This document shows, piece after piece, positions 25,621-33,911 of a stretch of DNA of 64,000 nt (within the stretch, counting starts at the first letter, position 1; every line of letters begins with the position of its first letter). Origin of the DNA: Paractinoplanes brasiliensis (GTDB lineage Bacteria; Actinomycetota; Actinomycetes; Mycobacteriales; Micromonosporaceae). A program made the translations under genes and the position numbers. The DNA is taken from the NCBI RefSeq assembly GCF_004362215.1, contig NZ_SNWR01000002.1:992001-1056000 (forward strand), in the 5' to 3' direction. The notes beneath the pieces were generated by a model, which worked only from the letters and a program-made list of their open reading frames with translations, searched no databases and was not told where the DNA came from.

Positions 25621-26289
25621 ATGCGGCCACTTCGGCACGGGTACACCAACGACACCCGCGGGGACGGGGCCGTGGTGGTCAAGCGGTATCAGGGCGGCAT
25701 CGACGAGGCGTTGCGCCGGGGGACGGAGCTCAGCGTGCTCGAGCGGTTGCCGGCGGGGTTGCCGGTGCCGCGGGTGCTGGGGGTGCCCGACGGGGCGATC
25801 GAGCTCGAGCAGCTCGGCGGCATGCATGGGCAGGACCTGATCGACGAGGGGCTGGCCCGGCCGGTGCTGCGTAAGTGCGGGGATCTGCTGCGCCGGTTGC
25901 AGCAGATCGATGTGGGCACGGTTTTCCCGGACACGGCGGCCGGCACGGGCTGGGTGGTGGTGCACGGCGACTACGGGCCCAACAACATGCTGTTCGACCA
26001 GGACACGTTCCGGGTGACGGCGCTGCTCGACTGGGAGTGGGCGCACCCGGGCGACCGGATCGAGGACGTCGCCTGGTGTGAGTGGATCGTGCGGCGGCAC
26101 CACCCGCGGCACGTCGACGCGCTGGATGAGTTGTTCGGCGGCTACGGTGTGCGGCCGGCTTGGGCGCGACGACGGCACGCAGCCGCCGCCAAGTGTGAGG
26201 CCATGGTGGAACGCTTCCGGAACGGGCCCGCCGCCGCCCGTAAGAAGTGGCAGGAGAACCTGGCGCTCACCCTTTCGTGGAAAGAGTGA
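25621..26289 (+). CDS. APH-fold phosphotransferase (short form)
   Basis: The 222-residue protein keeps the kinase core: the Lys in GAVVVKRYQGG, the hinge IELEQLGGMHGQDL, the Brenner motif VVHGDYGPNNML and LLDWEWAHPGD. The large-lobe helices are shorter than in the other three APH-fold genes of this window. A GTG at 25606 is an alternative start. The 48-bp repeat array immediately upstream stays open in the same frame, but its repeat-like translation is unlikely to be part of the enzyme. A terminator stem covers the stop codon. Confidence 0.82.
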   Translation: MRPLRHGYTNDTRGDGAVVVKRYQGGIDEALRRGTELSVLERLPAGLPVPRVLGVPDGAIELEQLGGMHGQDLIDEGLARPVLRKCGDLLRRLQQIDVGTVFPDTAAGTGWVVVHGDYGPNNMLFDQDTFRVTALLDWEWAHPGDRIEDVAWCEWIVRRHHPRHVDALDELFGGYGVRPAWARRRHAAAAKCEAMVERFRNGPAAARKKWQENLALTLSWKE

Positions 26290-26296
26290 GCGCCAG
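26260..26296. terminator. Terminator over the stop codon of the APH-fold gene
   Basis: CTGGCGCTCAC (26260-26270) pairs with GTGAGCGCCAG (26286-26296), and inside it CTTT pairs with AAAG around a CGTGG loop. The stop codon TGA 26287-26289 is in the 3' arm. The hairpin separates the convergent APH-fold and GH39 genes. Confidence 0.85.
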
Positions 26297-26304
26297 GCTT
26301 CCGG

Positions 26305-28056
26305 TCACAGGGGCCGCAGCTCCAGGAAGGCGATCCCCGGGTTGGGCAGCTCGATGGTCACGTCCGCGCCGGGTGGGAGGCGGCGGGCGGGTTCCGCCTC
26401 GTCGAGACGGTCTGCCGCCCGTAGAGCCTGCCACTGCGAAGGTGTCGGCCACTCCCCGTCGAAGTCGATCACGCCGTGGGTGGAGTCGACCCGCCACACC
26501 CGCAACCGGTGCGGTGCCGCTGATCCGGGGCGGACCACGACCGTACGGGAAAGCGCAGCGCTGCCGTTGACCTGGCCGTGGTCGAGGGTGCTGTTCCAGA
26601 GCAGGATCCCCGTGCCGCCGTCGTCGTAGCGTGAAGCCCACGCCTCGACCAGACCGTCCCCGGTGACCGTCACCGGCAGCTCGACCGGCCCGAGCCGGGC
26701 GGCCAGCGCGAGCGCCCAGAACTTCGGCTTGGCCAGGTTGCCCACGGTGAGCAGCCCGAACCCGCCGTGCAGCAGCCGTTGCGGGCGGCCCAGTTCCTCG
26801 AAGTGGTCGCTGGCCACCCACGGCGCCAGGGCGTCGATCCGGCCCGCCGCGGAACGCATCCCCTTGAGCAGGAAAGCGGCCGCGAACACGCTGTCGTTGA
26901 TCCGGCTGCCGTGGGTGGCGGTGACGCCCCATTCGGTCCACAGCAGCGCCCGCCCGCCGGCCAGCGGCCGCAGGTCGAGCGGCACGGTCCCGTACACGTG
27001 GGTGGACAGGAAGTCACCGCCGGGCTGGTCCTCGACCCAGCCCACGGCCGCCGTCGCGGGGCCACCCACCCGCAGTCCCGGGTCGACGTCCTTGACGGCG
27101 GCCACGGTGACCTCGAAGAGCTGCCAGTACTCGTCCGGCGTGCCTGACCAGAACACCGACAGGTTGGCCTCGTTCCACACCTCGAACCACCAGTGTTCCC
27201 GCACCTCGTCGAGGCCGTAACGGTCCACGACGTGCCGGGTGAACGCGCCGATCAGGTCACCCCAGCGGTCCCAGTCGCGCGGCGGCGAGATGATCCCCTG
27301 ATAGGTGAAGACCGTCCGGGACGGGTCGCGGGCCAGGTCACGCGGCATGAAACCGAACTCGACGACAGGCGTCAGACCCAGATCCCGTACGAGGTCGAAG
27401 ATCTGATCCACCCGGGTGAAGTCGTACACGGGTTCCCCGTCGACCTCCCGGTAGACGCCGTTGTCGTCGCCGAGGATGTGGTGGGCGCGGACCGTGCGGA
27501 CGCCCAGTTCGGAGGCGACCCGTCGCAGCGCCGCGGCCAGGTCGGGACCGATGACGTGCCCGCCGGTCTGGTCGGTCGAGAGCAGGTGGGACAGGTGCTC
27601 GGAGCCCACCATCGCCTCCCAGACGCGGGGGAGCGGCGCCTCCAGATCACCCAACGTGACGACAGCCACTCCGGACACATCGCCGCCCGAAGCCGGAACG
27701 GGCACCGACAAGGGCCCGATTGCCGTCACGGTCTCCAGAGCGGCCACGGCATACCAGCCTCCGCGCCCGGGCGTGGTGTCGGCATACGGACCGTGCGGGA
27801 CGGCCAGCACATCACCGCCGCCATGATCGACGACTTCGAACGGGCCGTCCGGCGACGACGAGCGGTGCACCGCGTACCCGATGGCCCCCGGCACCGGCTC
27901 CCAGTTCACGGTCACCAGCCCCCGGCCGGTCACCGCCGTCACGCCCGCGGGTGCGGGCAGCTGCGATTGTTGCGGTTTTCCGGGCGTACGGTCCTGGGCG
28001 CCCCCGCCGCCCATCAGCGCCGCCCAGCTGGAACGTGCCTGGTCCTCGATCGTCAT
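26305..28056 (-). CDS. Glycoside hydrolase family 39 protein
   Basis: The 583-residue protein has an N-terminal fibronectin type III-like region (PAPAGVTAVTGRGLVTVNWE, residues 35-120), then a GH39 TIM barrel and a C-terminal beta domain. Glu296 in EVWNEANLSVFW is the acid/base and Glu375 in LLWTEWGVT the expected nucleophile. Known GH39 members are beta-xylosidases, iduronidases and related retaining enzymes. No signal peptide is visible, so it probably acts on oligosaccharides inside the cell after import by the adjacent ABC system. It is the last gene of the sugar operon and overlaps the glucoamylase-like gene by ATGA. Confidence 0.85.
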   Translation of the reverse strand: MTIEDQARSSWAALMGGGGAQDRTPGKPQQSQLPAPAGVTAVTGRGLVTVNWEPVPGAIGYAVHRSSSPDGPFEVVDHGGGDVLAVPHGPYADTTPGRGGWYAVAALETVTAIGPLSVPVPASGGDVSGVAVVTLGDLEAPLPRVWEAMVGSEHLSHLLSTDQTGGHVIGPDLAAALRRVASELGVRTVRAHHILGDDNGVYREVDGEPVYDFTRVDQIFDLVRDLGLTPVVEFGFMPRDLARDPSRTVFTYQGIISPPRDWDRWGDLIGAFTRHVVDRYGLDEVREHWWFEVWNEANLSVFWSGTPDEYWQLFEVTVAAVKDVDPGLRVGGPATAAVGWVEDQPGGDFLSTHVYGTVPLDLRPLAGGRALLWTEWGVTATHGSRINDSVFAAAFLLKGMRSAAGRIDALAPWVASDHFEELGRPQRLLHGGFGLLTVGNLAKPKFWALALAARLGPVELPVTVTGDGLVEAWASRYDDGGTGILLWNSTLDHGQVNGSAALSRTVVVRPGSAAPHRLRVWRVDSTHGVIDFDGEWPTPSQWQALRAADRLDEAEPARRLPPGADVTIELPNPGIAFLELRPL

Positions 28057-29564
28057 CAGCGCCCGCCCAGCTGCGGCAGCCGCTGCCCGGCCGGCACGTT
28101 GAACGTCTCCCGCGCCAGCAGGGGCCGCACCGCCCGCTCGAACCCCGGTGACACGAAGGCCTTCTTCACCACGTCGTGCGCGAGCTCGTTCCCGACAGCC
28201 GCCATGATCATGGACTGGTCGAGGGACAGGTACCGCTTGGCGACGGTCTTGGAGCGCACGGCCACCGCGTCGTAGAACCCGCCCGGCCCGTACGCGTCGA
28301 GGTTGCTCTTCATCCTGGCGAGGTTGGCCAGGACGGGGCCACGCGCGTACGGCAGGGCGAGGAACGCGGCGTGCGGCGTGACCACCCCGTCGCCGTAGAC
28401 AGCGGGCGGCCCGGGTGGACGGCAGTCACCGAACCCGGCGTCGTACTTGCCGCCCTCGACGTCGGAGGGGTATCCGTCGGTGTCCATGCCCATGGCGTCC
28501 ACGCCGTACACCCCGTACCCGCCGAACGGGTTCGATGCCGGCGAGAACCCCCAGTAGCCGTACTTGGCGTCGGCCAGCCCGTGTTCGATCTGCGCGGCCA
28601 CGGTCGCCGGGTGGTTGCGGCCCCAGCTGCGCGGACCCCACTGCGCCTCGGGCACGAACAGGTCGGGCATCAGCGCCTCGAACATGTCACCGCCCCACGA
28701 CGGCACGAACGTGATGCCGCGGTACCGGTACGAGCCCTCGTAGACCGTGCGGCCCAGATGGGTGGTGGTGAACCCGCGCGGCTGCATCTCCTGCCACGCG
28801 TAGTCGCAGCTGTCGGGCAGGGTGCGCATGGTGTCGAAGTACGCGGTGGCCGGGATCTGTCCCTGCGCGATGCCCAGGTACGTGGCCATCCGCGGCTCGG
28901 TGACGGTGATGTCGTAGTGGTTGCAGGTGAACCACACGCCGTCCTGCGGCACCGAGCAACCGGGCGGCTCGGTGTCCCAGAACCCGCCCCGGATCAGCCC
29001 GCGCGACCCGATCGGGGAGGTGGCGGCCGGGTTGAAGTAGAAGCCGAAGTTCATCCGGTCCAGAACCCGGGCTGCCTTCGTACGCAGGGACGGGAAGGCG
29101 CCCTGGACGACCTGCAGACCGGCGGCGAGCCAGCCGTTGTCGACGCTGGACAGGAACGGCGTGACCGCCGAGCCGTCGGGCAGAACCGTCAGCACGGCGC
29201 CGGTGTGCGGGTCGTACCAGTTGTAGAACATGCCCGACTCGTCGTGGTGCTCGAGGGTGGCGAGCGTGTCGAGGGTCCGGCTGACGCGCTGCTCGGCCTC
29301 CCGGGGTTCGATGATCCCCAGGGAGCGCGCGACGACGGCCGACCACATGTAGCCGCCGATGTTGGTGGGTGACGTGTACGCGGCGGGGGCGGACAGGTCA
29401 CCGGGGATGTTGTCGGCGACCAGCCCGGTGGCGGGGTCGGTCATGGCGGTCAGGGAGCGCCAGGTGTCCTTGGCGTAGGTGCGCAGCGGGTCGGGGGCGC
29501 TGTGCGCGGGCGCGGCGGTCAGGATCAGGAGCAGGGAGACAACGGGAACGAGCAGACGTCTCAT
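28056..29564 (-). CDS. Secreted glucoamylase-like protein (PF10091 type)
   Basis: The 502-residue protein has a Sec signal peptide (RRLLVPVVSLLLILTAAPAH) and an alpha/alpha-barrel with the hallmarks of the glycoamylase/GH144-type family: FYNWYDPHTG, SSVDNGWLAAGL, a SWGGDMFEALMPDLF segment and a C-terminal VVTPHAAFLALPYA then GGFYDAVA and LSLDQSMIMAA. Characterised relatives cut beta-1,2-glucans; others are uncharacterised. It probably releases oligosaccharides outside the cell for the ABC transporter encoded upstream. A GAGGTGATCCC precedes the ATG. Substrate assignment to a beta-glucan is an inference. Confidence 0.75.
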   Translation of the reverse strand: MRRLLVPVVSLLLILTAAPAHSAPDPLRTYAKDTWRSLTAMTDPATGLVADNIPGDLSAPAAYTSPTNIGGYMWSAVVARSLGIIEPREAEQRVSRTLDTLATLEHHDESGMFYNWYDPHTGAVLTVLPDGSAVTPFLSSVDNGWLAAGLQVVQGAFPSLRTKAARVLDRMNFGFYFNPAATSPIGSRGLIRGGFWDTEPPGCSVPQDGVWFTCNHYDITVTEPRMATYLGIAQGQIPATAYFDTMRTLPDSCDYAWQEMQPRGFTTTHLGRTVYEGSYRYRGITFVPSWGGDMFEALMPDLFVPEAQWGPRSWGRNHPATVAAQIEHGLADAKYGYWGFSPASNPFGGYGVYGVDAMGMDTDGYPSDVEGGKYDAGFGDCRPPGPPAVYGDGVVTPHAAFLALPYARGPVLANLARMKSNLDAYGPGGFYDAVAVRSKTVAKRYLSLDQSMIMAAVGNELAHDVVKKAFVSPGFERAVRPLLARETFNVPAGQRLPQLGGR

Positions 29565-29573
29565 GGGATCACC

Positions 29574-30398
29574 TCACTTGAGTCCGGTGGTGGCGATGCC
29601 CCGCATGAAGTGGCGCTGCAGGACCAGGAACACGATCAGGACGGGCAGCACCACCACGACCGCCCCGGCGAGCAGCAGGCCGTAGTAGATGCGGTTCTGC
29701 CCGATGGCGTACAGGGCCAACGCCACCGGCAGGGTGTACTTGTCGTCGGTCGTGGCCACCACGAGCGGCCACAGGAAGTTGTTCCACGACGCCAGGAACG
29801 TCAGGATCCCCAGCGTGGCCAGGGCCGGCTTGCACAGCGGCAGCACGACCCGCCAGAAGATCCGCCACTCGCCGGCGCCGTCGACCCGGGCCGCCTCGAT
29901 CAGGTCGTCCGGGATGGCCAGCAGGAACTGCCGCATCAGGAACACCCCGAACGGCCCGGCCAGGAACGGCAACACCAGACCCGCGTACGTGTTGGCCAGG
30001 CCCATGTTGCTGACCAGCACGAACTGCGGCACGAAGGTCACCATGCCCGGCACCATCAGCATGCCCAGCACCGTCAGGAACAGCGCCTTACGCCCGGGGA
30101 AGTCCAGCTTGGCCAGGGCGTACCCGAGCAGCGAGCAGAACAGCAGGTTGCCCGCGGTCACCAGCACGGCGACGATCGCCGAGTTGGCGAAGTACCGCGG
30201 GAAGTCGAGCCGGGCGAACAGGTCACGGTAGTGGTCGAACGTCCACGTCGACGGCCACCACGTCGGCGGCACCGCACGGATGTCGGCCTCGGGTTTGAAC
30301 GACGACAGCAGCATCCACAGGAACGGGCCGACCACCACGAGCAGACCCGCGCACAGGATCGCGTACAGGGAAAGCTTGGCGATTCTGTCCCTGGTCAT
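29574..30398 (-). CDS. Carbohydrate ABC transporter permease (MalG type)
   Basis: The 274-residue inner-membrane protein has about six helices and the EAA loop EAARVDGAGEWRIFWRVVLP that docks on the ATPase. The start FLWMLLSSFKPEADI and the C-terminal LVLQRHFMRGIATTGLK are typical of CUT1 family permeases. Its ATG overlaps the stop of the partner permease. No ATPase gene is in the operon, which is normal in actinobacteria where one shared MsiK-type ATPase energises many sugar importers. Confidence 0.93.
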   Translation of the reverse strand: MTRDRIAKLSLYAILCAGLLVVVGPFLWMLLSSFKPEADIRAVPPTWWPSTWTFDHYRDLFARLDFPRYFANSAIVAVLVTAGNLLFCSLLGYALAKLDFPGRKALFLTVLGMLMVPGMVTFVPQFVLVSNMGLANTYAGLVLPFLAGPFGVFLMRQFLLAIPDDLIEAARVDGAGEWRIFWRVVLPLCKPALATLGILTFLASWNNFLWPLVVATTDDKYTLPVALALYAIGQNRIYYGLLLAGAVVVVLPVLIVFLVLQRHFMRGIATTGLK

Positions 30399-31324
30399 TC
30401 GCGCCTCCCCAGCAGACGGAACTGCAGGACCGACAGGGCGACGATGGCCACGAACAGCACGTACGAGGCCGCGGCGGCGTAGCCGTAGTTGCCGAACCCG
30501 AACTGGTTGTAGATGTGGTAGCTGACCGACAGGGTCGAGCTCAGCGGCCCGCCCTGCGTCATCACCAGCGGCTCCTCGAACAGCTGCAGGTAACCGATGC
30601 CGGTGATGACCGCCCCGAACAGCAGAGCCGGGCGCATCAGCGGGATGGTGATCCGCCGGAACTGCTGCCACCGGCCCGCGCCGTCGAGCGTGGCCGCCTC
30701 GTACAGGGTGGTGGGAATGCTCTGCAGAGCCGCCAGGAAGATGACCATGAGGGAACCGAAGTTGCGCCACGCCGCCATCACGATGATCGAGCCGAGCGAC
30801 GTGCGGGTGTCGCCCAGCCAGTTCGGCCCGTCGATCCCGATCACGCCGAGCAGGTTGTTGACCAGGCCGGCCTCGGGGTCGAGCAGGAACCGCCAGACCA
30901 CCGCGATGGCGACGATGCTGGTGACCACGGGCAGGTAGAAACCGACCCGGAACACCGCCCGGAACCGGATCAGGCCCGAGTTCAGGGCGTTCGCCGCGGC
31001 CAGGGCGGCCACGACCGTCAACGGCACCCCGACGACCACGAACACGAGCGTGTTGACGGCCGAGCGCAGGAACAGGTCGTCGGAGAACAGCCTCGTGTAG
31101 TTGTCCAGACCCACGAAGTCGACCGCCAGCGGCGTACGCAGGTCCGTGGCCCGCATGTCGGTGACGCTCATGACCAGTGAGGCCACCACCGGCAGGAGCG
31201 CGAACACTCCGAACAGCACCGTGAACGGGGCGGCGAAGGCCCAGCCGATCCACCTACGCCGCTTCCTGCCCGTTTTATCCGGTGCGGCTGGTTTCAACGA
31301 ACGCTCCGTGAGGACCGCGGTCAC
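30395..31324 (-). CDS. Carbohydrate ABC transporter permease (MalF type)
   Basis: The 309-residue permease has a basic N-terminus (KTGRKRRRWIGWAFAAPF), six predicted helices and the EAA motif YEAATLDGAGRWQQFRRITIP. It pairs with the MalG-type permease and the lipoprotein binding protein. The GTG start overlaps the TGA of the binding-protein gene by two bases, indicating tight co-translation. The substrate is probably an oligosaccharide, given the two flanking glycosidase genes. Confidence 0.93.
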   Translation of the reverse strand: MTAVLTERSLKPAAPDKTGRKRRRWIGWAFAAPFTVLFGVFALLPVVASLVMSVTDMRATDLRTPLAVDFVGLDNYTRLFSDDLFLRSAVNTLVFVVVGVPLTVVAALAAANALNSGLIRFRAVFRVGFYLPVVTSIVAIAVVWRFLLDPEAGLVNNLLGVIGIDGPNWLGDTRTSLGSIIVMAAWRNFGSLMVIFLAALQSIPTTLYEAATLDGAGRWQQFRRITIPLMRPALLFGAVITGIGYLQLFEEPLVMTQGGPLSSTLSVSYHIYNQFGFGNYGYAAAASYVLFVAIVALSVLQFRLLGRRE

Positions 31325-32577
31325 GAGCCCGTACCGATGGAATCAGCCTGGCTCTGCACCGCCTTGAGCGCCGCGGCGGGATCCGACCCGCCGACGCACA
31401 CCTTCTCGGCCTCGACGTCGAAGGCCGCCGCCACCTGCGTCCAGGTCGGGAACGACGGCGGCGCCTTGGCCGAGTTGAGCTGCTCGCCGAACACCTTGAG
31501 CATCGCGTCGCCGCTCAGGGCCGGGTCGTCCCACGCCGACCGGACGGCGGGCAGGTCGCTGACGGCCTGATACCACTTGGCCTGCACGTCGGGCTTGCTC
31601 AGCCACTGGATGAACTTCCAGGCGGCGTCGCGGTTCTTGGCGTCCTTGAACACGGCGATGTTGCTGCCGCCGATGAACGACGTCGACGACTGCTTCGACG
31701 GCATCGGCGCCACCGCGAACTTGCCCTTGACGCCCTGGTCGTTGAGGATCCCGACGTGCCACGGCCCGGACATGAACGAGCCGATCTCGCCCTTGGCGAA
31801 CGCCGGCTCGAGCGCGCCCTGCGGCAGGTCGTCCGGGGACAGCTTCTCGGTGAAGAACGACTGGTAGTACGTCAGCGCCTCGGTCATCTGCGGGGTGTCG
31901 AAGGTGTACTTGCCGTCGCCGGCGATCTCGGCGCCGTTGGACCAGCCGAACGGCAGGATCGACTGCCAGCTGCCGGTCTTGCCGGGCTGCAGGTTGATGC
32001 CCCACTTCGCGCCGGCCTTGGTCTGCATCGCCTTGGCCATGGCCTTGAGGTCGTCCCACGTCTTCGGCCCGTCCGGGAACCCGGCCTTCCGCGCCAGGTC
32101 GGTGCGGTAGAAGATGCCGCGCGTCTCGACGTACCACGGCACCCCGTACGCGGTGCCGTCGACAACCGTGGTGTCCCACGCGCCGGGGAAGAACGACTCC
32201 TTCGCGAACAGGTCGGCCGGGGTGGGGTCGAGCGCGCCGGTCTTGGCGATCTCACCCTGCATCGTGGTGCCGATCATCGACACGTCCGGGGTCGCCTTGG
32301 CCGCGATCGCGCTGGTGATCTTCTGTCCGGCCGAGTCCCACGGCACCGCGGTCACGCTGACCTTGGCCTCGGGGTTCTCGGCGGTGAAGGCCTTGGCGAA
32401 CTCGCCCAGTTTCTCGCCCTCGGTGCCCATCGCCCACACGGTGATCTCGCCGGTGGCCTTGCCCGCGGCGACCTCCCGCGCGGCTTCCTCGCCGCCGCCG
32501 GAGTCGCGTCCGCATCCCGCGGTCACGCCCGCAACCAGGGCCGCGCTCGTGGCGACGGCCAGCCATCGATGTCTCAT
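31321..32577 (-). CDS. Sugar ABC transporter substrate-binding lipoprotein
   Basis: The 418-residue protein has a lipoprotein signal (ATSAALVAGVTAGC, lipobox TAGC, Cys22) and the family 1 solute-binding fold. Typical segments are ITVWAMGTEG, PWYVETRGIFYRTDLARKAG, TWDDLKAMAKAM and SFMSGPWHVGIL. Trp and Tyr residues in GVPWYVETRG would stack on sugar rings. It is held on the outer face of the membrane and delivers an oligosaccharide to the two permeases downstream. Its ATG overlaps the LacI stop codon. Confidence 0.93.
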   Translation of the reverse strand: MRHRWLAVATSAALVAGVTAGCGRDSGGGEEAAREVAAGKATGEITVWAMGTEGEKLGEFAKAFTAENPEAKVSVTAVPWDSAGQKITSAIAAKATPDVSMIGTTMQGEIAKTGALDPTPADLFAKESFFPGAWDTTVVDGTAYGVPWYVETRGIFYRTDLARKAGFPDGPKTWDDLKAMAKAMQTKAGAKWGINLQPGKTGSWQSILPFGWSNGAEIAGDGKYTFDTPQMTEALTYYQSFFTEKLSPDDLPQGALEPAFAKGEIGSFMSGPWHVGILNDQGVKGKFAVAPMPSKQSSTSFIGGSNIAVFKDAKNRDAAWKFIQWLSKPDVQAKWYQAVSDLPAVRSAWDDPALSGDAMLKVFGEQLNSAKAPPSFPTWTQVAAAFDVEAEKVCVGGSDPAAALKAVQSQADSIGTGS

Positions 32578-33584
32578 GGATGCACCTCCTCGTGCATGCC
32601 GCAGCTGCGCCGGATCACCACCTCGGTGGCGAGGATCCGCCGGCGCGCCGCGGTCCGTTGAGATGGGGGTTCGTTGATGCGTTTGTCCAGCCAGCGGGCG
32701 GCGGTGGCGCCGAGTTCCCGCATCGGCTGCCGTACGGTGGTCAGCCCGGCGAAACGTGCCGCCAGCAGGTCGTCCCACCCGGTCACGGCCAGGTCCTGCG
32801 GCGCCCGCAGCCCGGCTTCCTCGGCAGCGAGCAGCACACCCAGCGCCATTTCGTCGTTCGCGCAGACCACGGCGTCGGGCGCGCTCGCCAGCACCTCCGG
32901 CGCGGCCGCACACCCCGCATCAAGATCAAGCCCGGTTCCCCGTACGAGGGTCAGGTGGGCCTGTTTCGACGCGAGCGCCGCCTTGAGGCCGGAAAATCGC
33001 CCGGCCACGTCGGGCGAGGAACTCGGGTCCCCGAGAAACGTGATCGCGCGATGCCCGTGGCCGAGAAGGTGCTCGGCCAGGGCGCGGGCGGTGTTGGTGT
33101 TGCCCGTGCGGACGGTGTCCACCCCGTCGACCGGGTCGCGCGCGAGCAGCACGACGGGCAGCCCGGTGCTCGCGATGCCGGTGACCACGTCGTCGTCGAC
33201 GGTGCGGCCCATGACGGCCAGCCCGTCGACCCGCCCCGCCAGCTCGCGGACGGCGGCGGCCGGGTCGCGGCGCCCGTTGGTGGCCAGGATCAGCACGCTG
33301 CTGCCCAGCGCCGCCGCGGCCGCCTCGTAGCCGAGCACCACCTCGGCGTAGTAGGGCCCGACCAGGTCGGGGAACACGATGCCGTTGGCCGCGTGCCGCC
33401 CCTCGGCGAGCGACCGGGCGGGCCGGCTCGGCGTGAACCGCAGCTCCTCGGCGGCGGCCCGCACCCGCTCCCGCGTCTCCGGCGTGACCAGGTCGGAGTC
33501 GCGCAGAGCACGCGACACGGTGGCGATCGAGACGCCCGCGAGCTGGGCGACCTGATAGATGGTCGCCTTTGAAAGCGCTTTCAT
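32574..33584 (-). CDS. LacI family transcriptional repressor of the sugar operon
   Basis: The 336-residue protein starts with the LacI helix-turn-helix (IYQVAQLAGVSIATVSRALR, then LRFTPSRPARSLAEGR hinge) and a periplasmic-binding-protein-like sensor domain (VVLLARDPVDGVDTV, VTGWDDLLAARFAGL). It is the first gene of a six-gene operon, all with overlapping or near-overlapping ends. ATG 33584 (or GTG 33590) starts it. Bases 33570-33583, a perfect LacI-type palindrome, cover the start codon and first codons, so the protein should repress its own operon. The inducer is presumably the imported sugar. Confidence 0.92.
   Translation of the reverse strand: MKALSKATIYQVAQLAGVSIATVSRALRDSDLVTPETRERVRAAAEELRFTPSRPARSLAEGRHAANGIVFPDLVGPYYAEVVLGYEAAAAALGSSVLILATNGRRDPAAAVRELAGRVDGLAVMGRTVDDDVVTGIASTGLPVVLLARDPVDGVDTVRTGNTNTARALAEHLLGHGHRAITFLGDPSSSPDVAGRFSGLKAALASKQAHLTLVRGTGLDLDAGCAAAPEVLASAPDAVVCANDEMALGVLLAAEEAGLRAPQDLAVTGWDDLLAARFAGLTTVRQPMRELGATAARWLDKRINEPPSQRTAARRRILATEVVIRRSCGMHEEVHP
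33570..33583. promoter_or_regulatory. LacI-type operator on the start codon of the repressor gene
   Basis: TGAAAGCGCTTTCA is a perfect 14-bp palindrome of the LacI/CcpA class with the central CG. It covers the TG of the ATG start codon and the next four codons (Lys-Ala-Leu-Ser). No second copy is visible between the genes of the operon. Its position implies a transcription start just upstream of or at the start codon. Confidence 0.85.
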
Positions 33585-33911
33585 CGCCACGCCCCGGACC
33601 GTAACCCCGTTGTCATGGGGGCGAAACTTGAGCGCCGGCCGGATCCGTCATTCGCGACTATCCGCAAATCGCCCGGATCGGACCGGCCGGGGTCTTCTAT
33701 GGGGCGGCCGTGTTCGCGCCGCCCGACGAGACCGGCCCCCTTGGGACGCACGGTCGTCCTGTTGATCGACTCCAGGCGGCGCGATGAGAGGCGGGCGGTG
33801 TTTCATTTCGGCTTCAGAGCCCGGGTGCCGGGGCGGTATGTGACGGAGCCCGCGGCGGCTGCCCGATTTGCGGGCGGCGTCGGCCGGGAAACGGTGTTAT
33901 CGTCCCGCGCC
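33585..33911. other. Divergent gap between the sugar operon and the LPxTG gene
   Basis: These 327 bp carry the promoters of both sides. For the LPxTG gene TATCGT (33898-33903) lies 8 bases before ATG 33912. For the LacI operon no clear -35/-10 pair was recognised. No gene is supported. Confidence 0.5.
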
